Source of the DNA: Alphaproteobacteria bacterium | GTDB taxonomy: Bacteria; Pseudomonadota; Alphaproteobacteria; JANSWW01 | Direction: 5' to 3' | Length of the DNA stretch: 64,000 nucleotides | Assembly (NCBI GenBank): GCA_024743275.1 | Contig: JANSWW010000002.1 | Location: 328,379 to 392,378, forward strand | In this document: one piece after another, positions 58,533 through 64,000 of the stretch | How positions within the stretch are numbered: position 1 is the first letter of the stretch | How the letters are laid out: each line of letters opens with the position of its first letter | The notes under the pieces: generated by a model | Seen by the model: the letters and a program-made list of their open reading frames with translations, nothing else | The model's database searches: none | What the model was told of the DNA's origin: nothing | Program-made: the position numbers and the translations under genes

Positions 58533-60671
58533 ATGGCAACCGAAACCTCGCAAGACAGCACGCATGTCTTGCGATTGATGGGAAAATTCTCTCTTTTTAG
58601 TGATAAGTCGGGTGAGTTTCGCTTGGCGAACCGGAAGGCGTGCGCCTTACTCGGCTATCTGGCGCTCAAACAAGAAAGCTATGAGACGCGCGAGCGGCTT
58701 GCCGGCCTACTGTGGAGCGGGTTTCCGGAAGAACAGGCGCGGGCGTCTCTTCGGCAATGCTTGCGCTATCTGCAGACGGCACTCACGCAAGCCGGGTTCA
58801 ACGGGCTTTGGCGGGACCGCACCCATATCGGCCTCGAACAGAGAAATTTGGATACGGACGTTCGGAAAACCCTATCCCAGATCCGGAACGGTTGTGTCGA
58901 AGACGGGATGGTGACCGGCGACGCCATGCCGGAGACGATCTTCTATGGCTTCGAAAGCGTGGACCCGGCATTTGCCGCCTGGCTCGCAGTTACCCGCCAG
59001 TCCTGGCACGACATCTTTATTTCCGAGCTTGAATCGGTTCTGGCGGCGGCAAACACGCCGCCACGCGAGGCCCATGCAGCGGCCACCTCGATCATTCAAC
59101 TCGATCCCACCCATGAAAAGGCGCGGCGCCTATTAATGAGACAGGCGGCCGAAAACGGCAATGTCGGCGCGGCGCTGAAGCATTATCAGATACTCTGGGA
59201 CATACTGGACCGGGAATACGACCTGGAGCCCGATATCGAAACGCAGGAACTGGTTGCCGCCATCAAGCTCGGGCATTTCGAGCGGTCACCATCCGCGCCG
59301 CCGCAACCGATAGCGGCCCTGAATACGCCATCGTCACGCACACCGCCGCAGAAACCGGATCCGCAGGTCGGATCGGACCGGGGGACGCCCGGCGCGGCTT
59401 CAACGCCTTTCGAGACCGCCTCGCCCGCTTCTCCGATCATTCGGGTCCTGCCGTTTGAGAACACGGGTCCCTCGCGGGAACACGATTACATCGCGATTGG
59501 CTTTAGGCGCGACTTGGTGGCGACGCTTATCCGGTTTCGTGAATGGGTTGTCATAGAAACCGACGGAGTCGCCGGCCCAAGACCCGTGGCGCCGGCCACA
59601 TCAACCGAACGCATGCTCTACGAACTCGCCGGAACCTATTCCGAATTCGGGCATGGGTTCCAGTTGGTCTTCACCCTGAAGGATATCGAATCGTCTCGCT
59701 ATATCTGGAGCGAAAAACTCAGCCTCTCGAAACAGAATTGGTATGCCGTTCAGCAAGAGATCGCCAGCCGGTTGGCAATGTCGCTCAATCACTATCTGTC
59801 GTCCCATCGGCTTGCCCGGATCGCGCGGCAACCGACACTGCCGGCCGAGGTACATGACCGTTGGCTTATCGGGAATCAATTGACCCAGTACTGGACGTCC
59901 GAGAACGAGGCGAAGGCCGAGGAGATTTTCAGGAGTATCACCAAGGAAGTCCCTCGCTTCTCGCGGGCGTTCAGCAGTCTGGCGACGCTCTACAACACCC
60001 GGCATCTGCGCAATCCAGGCGTTGCGCGCAACAAGAATCTGGAAGACGAAGCGCTGAGGCTGGCCCAAACGGCCCTCGGCCTCGATTCATTGGACACGCG
60101 CAACCAAGCCGTCGTGGCCTGGTCGTATTTGATGCACCAGCGGTTCGAACTCGCGGAACTTCACTTCGATCTGACCTATGAATTGAACCCGAGCAGCCCG
60201 CAAATCTTGATCCCTTGTGCCCATGGGTTGAACTATTGTGGACGTCACGATCAGGCCCGCGACATGGCCGAGACGGCCATCCGCCAGGCCGAATTACTGC
60301 CCCGGTTCCATTGGGGATACATCATGTGCATCCGGTTCTTCCTAGGCGATTTCAAAGGGTGCCTCGAAGCGAGCGACTTGGCGGGCGACGTGATTACGGA
60401 CCTCTTGGGGTGGCGGGCGGCGGCCCTAGGCTTGCTGGGACGTCAGGAGGAAGCCGCAGAAGCGGCACGGCGCTTCAAGACTCTTGCGCACGCACGATGG
60501 CGCGGCGACGGTCCCGCCAGCGACCAGGCGATCGTTTCCTGGTTCAAGGGCTGCTTTCCGATCCGCAAGGAAGAAGACCGGAAGTTGCTGCGGGAAGGCT
60601 TGCGCCTTGCGGGCCTTCCCGCGGCAGAGATCCAAAACGGCGATTACGGGCCACAGTGGCTAAGGGTGTAA
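58533..60671 (+). CDS. SARP-type transcriptional activator with BTAD and C-terminal TPR region
   Basis: A 712-residue regulator starting MATETSQDS (an in-frame ATG at 58473 lacks a ribosome site). Residues 15-95 are a SARP-like winged helix (RLANRKACALLGYLALKQESYETRERL), residues about 100-240 a BTAD domain, and the middle part (about 300-420) a TolB/FlgO-like region (IRVLPFENTGPSREHDYIAIG). TPR-type helical repeats fill the rest. Such proteins control secondary-metabolite or cell-contact loci and are more typical of actinobacteria. It is 65 bp after YcaO, and its end overlaps the convergent 133-aa gene by 28 bp. Confidence 0.85.
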   Translation: MATETSQDSTHVLRLMGKFSLFSDKSGEFRLANRKACALLGYLALKQESYETRERLAGLLWSGFPEEQARASLRQCLRYLQTALTQAGFNGLWRDRTHIGLEQRNLDTDVRKTLSQIRNGCVEDGMVTGDAMPETIFYGFESVDPAFAAWLAVTRQSWHDIFISELESVLAAANTPPREAHAAATSIIQLDPTHEKARRLLMRQAAENGNVGAALKHYQILWDILDREYDLEPDIETQELVAAIKLGHFERSPSAPPQPIAALNTPSSRTPPQKPDPQVGSDRGTPGAASTPFETASPASPIIRVLPFENTGPSREHDYIAIGFRRDLVATLIRFREWVVIETDGVAGPRPVAPATSTERMLYELAGTYSEFGHGFQLVFTLKDIESSRYIWSEKLSLSKQNWYAVQQEIASRLAMSLNHYLSSHRLARIARQPTLPAEVHDRWLIGNQLTQYWTSENEAKAEEIFRSITKEVPRFSRAFSSLATLYNTRHLRNPGVARNKNLEDEALRLAQTALGLDSLDTRNQAVVAWSYLMHQRFELAELHFDLTYELNPSSPQILIPCAHGLNYCGRHDQARDMAETAIRQAELLPRFHWGYIMCIRFFLGDFKGCLEASDLAGDVITDLLGWRAAALGLLGRQEEAAEAARRFKTLAHARWRGDGPASDQAIVSWFKGCFPIRKEEDRKLLREGLRLAGLPAAEIQNGDYGPQWLRV

Positions 60672-61045
60672 TCCGCAAACCGCCTCATATAAAACTCATA
60701 GTCTCCCTTCTCATTCGGTGCCTTCGCGCATTCGTCGCAGTAAAAGGCCGGGGCTGTGTATTGGGGTAGTGGATCTTTCAAAAGCTCGAAAGGTGGGATC
60801 ATGATGCAGGGGTTTTCGACCGTTTGGAAATAGATCGAAACTCCACTCGTCACCAAGGGGTCGAGCGTCACGCCCCGGTTCTCAAGCCAACGCCGCCCAG
60901 AGAAAGGGTCTCCCGAAATCGGGTCGCCGGGGGCAAGCGGTGCACCACTCTGGCGGTTCTCGTAGACCCGCTGAGAGAGACCTCGGCAAGCCTCCGCGAA
61001 GGCGACGCGATCCGCTGGCTCGAGGATCAACAACTGTCTTGGCAT
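60644..61045 (-). CDS. Hypothetical 133-residue Cys-containing protein
   Basis: A small protein without signal peptide. It has a possible metal- or disulfide-forming YCDECAKAP and a final SHCGP, plus an early helical stretch LILEPADRVAFAEACRGL. No family is recognised. SD GGAG is 7 nt before ATG 61045. It starts 11 bp after the haem-peroxidase stop and must be co-transcribed with it, so it may help haem insertion or modify the peroxidase product. Confidence 0.72.
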   Translation of the reverse strand: MPRQLLILEPADRVAFAEACRGLSQRVYENRQSGAPLAPGDPISGDPFSGRRWLENRGVTLDPLVTSGVSIYFQTVENPCIMIPPFELLKDPLPQYTAPAFYCDECAKAPNEKGDYEFYMRRFADYTLSHCGP

Positions 61046-61056
61046 CTGCTATCTCC

Positions 61057-62754
61057 TTAATGGTTTGGGGAGGGTTGCTCACCGGCCATGCCGTGACCGC
61101 TGAACGCGATAAAATCTTTCATGGAAGGGGCGGCGATGAGCGGCTCCACCAGATTCAGATGCTTGCGAGCCTCTTCGGTGAGCGGCGCCTGGGAAACGAT
61201 GAGTTGGTCGAAAAACGTCCGCGCGATGATCTCCGACCCCAAAGGGCCAAGGCGTTGCCCGTCATGACGGCATGATGCCTCAAGCAGAATGTATAGAAAA
61301 AGCGGAGTATCCTGCCCGAGCCTCAAGACATCGACGTCGCTGAGTTGGTCTTCAGGCTCCACTGCAGTGTCGTACTCCGTCCAGGTCAACAACGTTTGTT
61401 TGAGCTTGCACAGAGTTTCGGTGATCTCCGTTTGGCTAAGCTGTTTCTCCACCCCAAGGGCCGCCGCCAGTTTCTGCCCGTCCCACAGGCCCATTTCATA
61501 GCCGCTTTTCAGCGTCTTTAAGATGACTCCGGCCTCTCGGCGTTGATCCGCCTCCTGCTCGTTTTCGCCACCGCTCGGGAGTCGGTTGGAACTCGCAGGT
61601 TGGATCTTCTTGGTCAGGTTTTTGACCTTTGCGGCCTTTTGATCATCGAAGAACATCGGCCACTCGATGACCCAATCCGCCGGCAAGGGAATTAGGCTTT
61701 TGCCATCGAAAGCTCTGGCAGGCCCCACAAGCTCGGAGAAATTGGCCCGACGGCTGACACGTCGGTTCAGCTTGTAGTTATTTAGAACAAGCGCGTGGCC
61801 GAACCGAAAGGCCCCCAGCGCGAACTCAAACGGGATATGTTCGAGACGGTCGGGCCGATGCTCCATACCGCCCGCCTCCCGTGCCGCAGCAAAGCGTCGG
61901 TGGTGCCGTTCAAACGCATCCTTTTCGACCAGTCGGCGCAATCCGTCTTCGACCAGGATCTTGTGGTAGACATGTGTCATCAACTCCCGGGCGACAGAGA
62001 AATGCCGTTGGCGGCGCTCGATCTCGGCCTGACGGTCCCCAGCAATCGCCGGTTCGATCGCATCCAAGAGATCGATCAGCCTGTTGTGAGCCTTGTGAAA
62101 GATAACCGTGAGCTGGCTCAGAATAAGGTTCTCGTCATTTCGGAGATCCGCAATCAAGGGGAAGAGCATCCCTCCACTCCCGGAACCACCCTCGGGCACC
62201 TCCAAACGGGCGAGATCATCCCATCCCTGGTCCATGGAGACTCCAAAACCGGGGCGGGTCCTTCCGAGCAACAGGCGGCGGCGAGGCAGGCTGTCGTCGC
62301 CCTCGGGTTGATAGAGTTCCCGATTGCCGGCAGGTCCGCTCCCATAGACGGAGTCGAGCCGCAGGGCGTTGCGCCGCGTATTCCCGACCTGAACGTCCGC
62401 CGCGTTGGCGTCGAACACTTTGAAGAATGTCATGTCATGAGCGATGAATTGATAGAAATATGTGTAACCGGCCGGCAAGCTTTCATGAAAGGCATCTGGG
62501 CGGTTCCGGTTGACCCCATAATAAATGATCAGACGGGAAAGCCGATAGAATAGGGCCAAGGTCCTGGTCTTTGCCTCCCCTTCATTCACCGCAGGGACAC
62601 CTTGGTAAACTTCCTCAGGCAGCGGTGCCCTCAAAAACCAATTATACGGCTCAGATCTCCGCAGATTTTCCGAGTACAGCCTGGCTGATCCGCCCGTTAA
62701 TTTTAGGTCTAACGGCGACCCGACTACCCTCGGTTCATCATTACCATGCAGCAT
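61057..62754 (-). CDS. Animal-type haem peroxidase (peroxidasin/cyclooxygenase family)
   Basis: A 565-residue protein of the An_peroxidase family. The distal motif YFYQFIAHDMTFF has His106 and parallels the mammalian LLDHDL/FIDHDLT; the residue before His is Ala, so the Asp that makes the covalent haem ester in mammals is absent. RNDENLILSQLTVIFHKAHNRL is the conserved core, and the proximal His320 lies in FRFGHALVLNNYKL. No signal peptide is visible. Bacterial members oxidise halides, Tyr or fatty acids. It is the second gene of the minus-strand group, behind the 279-aa protein. Confidence 0.88.
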   Translation of the reverse strand: MLHGNDEPRVVGSPLDLKLTGGSARLYSENLRRSEPYNWFLRAPLPEEVYQGVPAVNEGEAKTRTLALFYRLSRLIIYYGVNRNRPDAFHESLPAGYTYFYQFIAHDMTFFKVFDANAADVQVGNTRRNALRLDSVYGSGPAGNRELYQPEGDDSLPRRRLLLGRTRPGFGVSMDQGWDDLARLEVPEGGSGSGGMLFPLIADLRNDENLILSQLTVIFHKAHNRLIDLLDAIEPAIAGDRQAEIERRQRHFSVARELMTHVYHKILVEDGLRRLVEKDAFERHHRRFAAAREAGGMEHRPDRLEHIPFEFALGAFRFGHALVLNNYKLNRRVSRRANFSELVGPARAFDGKSLIPLPADWVIEWPMFFDDQKAAKVKNLTKKIQPASSNRLPSGGENEQEADQRREAGVILKTLKSGYEMGLWDGQKLAAALGVEKQLSQTEITETLCKLKQTLLTWTEYDTAVEPEDQLSDVDVLRLGQDTPLFLYILLEASCRHDGQRLGPLGSEIIARTFFDQLIVSQAPLTEEARKHLNLVEPLIAAPSMKDFIAFSGHGMAGEQPSPNH

Positions 62755-62837
62755 TGACCCGATACCCCTGTTTGTATGTTTTGTTTTCTATGTATAGCAG
62801 CACAATTGAATTCTATCGTACCGAAACTGGAAGAAAT

Positions 62838-62862
62838 GGCCCGCTAGCTAGGCCAGCGGGCC
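62838..62862 (-). terminator. Hairpin between the 279-aa gene and the haem peroxidase
   Basis: GGCCCGCT and AGCGGGCC form a perfect 8-bp stem with a 9-base loop in the 136-bp gap after the 279-aa gene. On the minus strand the sequence after the stem is ATTTCTTCC, a poor U-run. It may give partial termination, so the peroxidase may have its own promoter in the A/T-rich stretch near 62755-62820. Confidence 0.55.
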
Positions 62863-62890
62863 CAGGTTGAGGGAGAAAGAAAGGAACCGC

Positions 62891-63730
62891 CTAGACGCGG
62901 CGCCACGGACCGCATCGCTTGCGGCGCTTGAGGCCGACCCGGACGGCACTCGCGACCTCGACCCCCTTCGCCTTGAGACAAGTCTCGAGGTAGAGCGTTA
63001 GTGTGGATGCAGCGACGGCGAGATTGCCGGTCAGGATGCCCGCCAGAATTCCGGCCGCCAAAGCTTGCTTCACGCAGTCTTCGACCATGTCGACGATATC
63101 GACATTGGTCGGCCAGCAGATTTCCGCTTCGATGATTTGTTCGCAATTGCGCCGATACAGAACCGGAACATCCAGGCAGATTCGCTGACCAAAGACACGT
63201 CGGCACTGGCGCTCCATCTCCGTCTTGACCTCGGGCCACCCTTTGATCTTCGCGAGGGTCATCCGATGGCATTGCTCGGAGGCCATGACGACCATCGAGA
63301 CCTCGTCGGCGATTTCGTCACGCCAAAGCGCGTTCTTGGCATCCGCCTCGAAAGCGACAAGTTCCTGCCCCTCGACAAAATCCGCCTGGATGATGGGCTC
63401 ACCACCAATGGGGAAGAACTCCTCCACAGCGTTGTTGGCGCCGTGGACCCGAACCCCCACAACCCAATCCGGCATGTCGTAAAAGAAAAACGGTTGGGCA
63501 GGGATTTCGGAAACGATCTGCGCGACATCGCCTGTCGGCTCTTCGGCGACAAAGTCGAAATCCTGGATACCGTCCGCCGGCGGGTCGACATAGACCCGCG
63601 GTACCAGCATCGCATTTGTCCAACCCGATGTGGGCACCTCACCCACGGCTTCGACAAAGGGTATCGGTGGAAAGGTCCGTAGCTCGCCGATCCCGACGGA
63701 TTTCACGGATGTAACCTGTTTGATCGCCAT
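62891..63730 (-). CDS. Hypothetical 279-residue protein with Cys-rich and hydrophobic Gly/Ala C-terminus
   Basis: An unassigned cytosolic-looking protein starting MAIKQVTSV (SD AAGGAGAG; the upstream ATG 63745 has none). Residues 1-about 150 are acidic, Pro-rich and beta-like. The second part carries at least seven Cys (QCHRM, ERQCRRVFGQRICL, YRRNCEQI, AEICWPTN, EDCVKQ, ETCLKAKG), then a hydrophobic glycine-zipper-like segment ALAAGILAGILTGNLAVAAS and a basic end KRRKRCGPWRRV. That combination could be a membrane-active or secreted protein, or a protein substrate modified by the neighbouring YcaO or peroxidase. The function is unknown. Confidence 0.75.
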   Translation of the reverse strand: MAIKQVTSVKSVGIGELRTFPPIPFVEAVGEVPTSGWTNAMLVPRVYVDPPADGIQDFDFVAEEPTGDVAQIVSEIPAQPFFFYDMPDWVVGVRVHGANNAVEEFFPIGGEPIIQADFVEGQELVAFEADAKNALWRDEIADEVSMVVMASEQCHRMTLAKIKGWPEVKTEMERQCRRVFGQRICLDVPVLYRRNCEQIIEAEICWPTNVDIVDMVEDCVKQALAAGILAGILTGNLAVAASTLTLYLETCLKAKGVEVASAVRVGLKRRKRCGPWRRV

Positions 63731-63859
63731 AATGCTCTCCTTCATTCAGATGGGCCGGTTGGCCTTTGGCTGATGGAGGAAAGGAAGCACCAACTTGCGT
63801 GAATCTGCCGTGAAAGAGCCCGGACGACGCTCTTAGAACGTCATCCCAGTTGAATGGTC

Positions 63860-64000
63860 TGAACCGCTCCGGGTTTGCCGGAGGCTGATTTGGTTTAGTT
63901 ACGCGGCCATGGGTTCAGTTTCCAGAGCTGCGTAGAAGTTGGTCTCGGCTTCGGCTGGCGGTATGTTCCCGATGGGCTCAAGCAGACGGCGGTTGTTGAA
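63860..64000. mobile_element. End of an IS3-family insertion sequence (window-truncated)
   Basis: The sequence TGAACCGCTCCGGGTTTGCC at 63860 resembles the terminal inverted repeat of IS3-family elements (the TGAACCGCCCCGGGTTT type). Just inside it lies the transposase end. The other terminus is outside the window, so the length and exact copy cannot be given. It marks the right border of the YcaO-containing segment. Confidence 0.7.
63899..64000 (-). CDS. IS3-family transposase C-terminus (partial)
   Basis: The minus-strand frame ending at TAA 63899 reads FNNRRLLEPIGNIPPAEAE then NFYAALETEPMAA. The FNNRRLLEPIGNIPPAEAE block is the standard C-terminal end of IS3-family OrfB integrases (the rve core lies upstream, outside the window). 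Only 33 residues are in view. Confidence 0.88.
   Translation of the reverse strand, partial: FNNRRLLEPIGNIPPAEAETNFYAALETEPMAA

Noticed and set aside
1..64000. CRISPR arrays, tRNA and rRNA genes
   Set aside because: No regularly spaced direct repeats of 25-40 bp and no tRNA or rRNA signature were seen on reading both strands by eye. The short repeats found are tandem and inside genes.

Overview
The window is GC-rich DNA with tightly packed, SD-led operons. Its gene content points to an alphaproteobacterium, probably Rhodospirillales-like: an FNR/FixK-type site, dimethylglycine-dehydrogenase-like enzymes, Tat-dependent periplasmic proteins and an IS3-family element. This taxonomic call is an inference from gene content. 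No rRNA, tRNA or CRISPR array was seen.

Layout. (1) 0.2-6.0 kb: an ion-transport/stress operon (HTH protein, P-type ATPase, CPA2 antiporter, tandem UspA) behind an FNR/FixK-like box. (2) 6.0-11.8 kb, minus strand: a stressosome module (RsbR, RsbT, RsbX-like phosphatase, RsbS) that ends in a hybrid histidine kinase whose N-terminus looks like a degenerate RsbT. (3) 12.2-20.3 kb: a DMT exporter, then a minus-strand operon for methylated amines (XRE-cupin regulator, two DMGDH/GcvT-type oxidoreductases, an MttB-family methyltransferase without in-frame TAG). (4) 20.8-32.8 kb: a minus-strand operon with an isochorismatase-fold hydrolase, two YtcJ-like amidohydrolases, two small XapX membrane proteins, an MFS transporter, an outer-membrane channel and an AhpD-like protein. 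An AraC gene is divergent from it, and a second isochorismatase/AraC pair follows. (5) 33-36.8 kb: 5'-nucleotidase, FolE2 and GST. (6) 36.9-51.3 kb: a large uptake and catabolic locus. It has a CodA-like deaminase, two ureohydrolase-family proteins, a LysR regulator with a clear operator, a complete Pot-type ABC importer, two M20 hydrolases, an amidinotransferase/deiminase-fold enzyme, an isochorismatase-fold amidase and a flavin 2-hydroxyacid oxidase. The enzyme set suggests use of a guanidino- or ureido-containing nitrogen compound. (7) 51.6-55.0 kb: a Fur-like box followed by a small secreted protein, ExbB, two ExbD and TonB. (8) 55.0-64.0 kb: an accessory segment between a truncated gene remnant and an IS3-family element. 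It holds an operon (small protein, outer-membrane barrel, YcaO enzyme, SARP/TPR regulator) facing a minus-strand group (279-aa Cys-rich protein with a hydrophobic Gly/Ala segment, animal-type haem peroxidase, 133-aa Cys protein).

The two least conventional systems are the stressosome wired to a phosphorelay (6-12 kb) and the YcaO/SARP/haem-peroxidase island (55-64 kb). The island resembles a peptide- or protein-modification locus, but it has no recognisable precursor peptide or standard YcaO partner.
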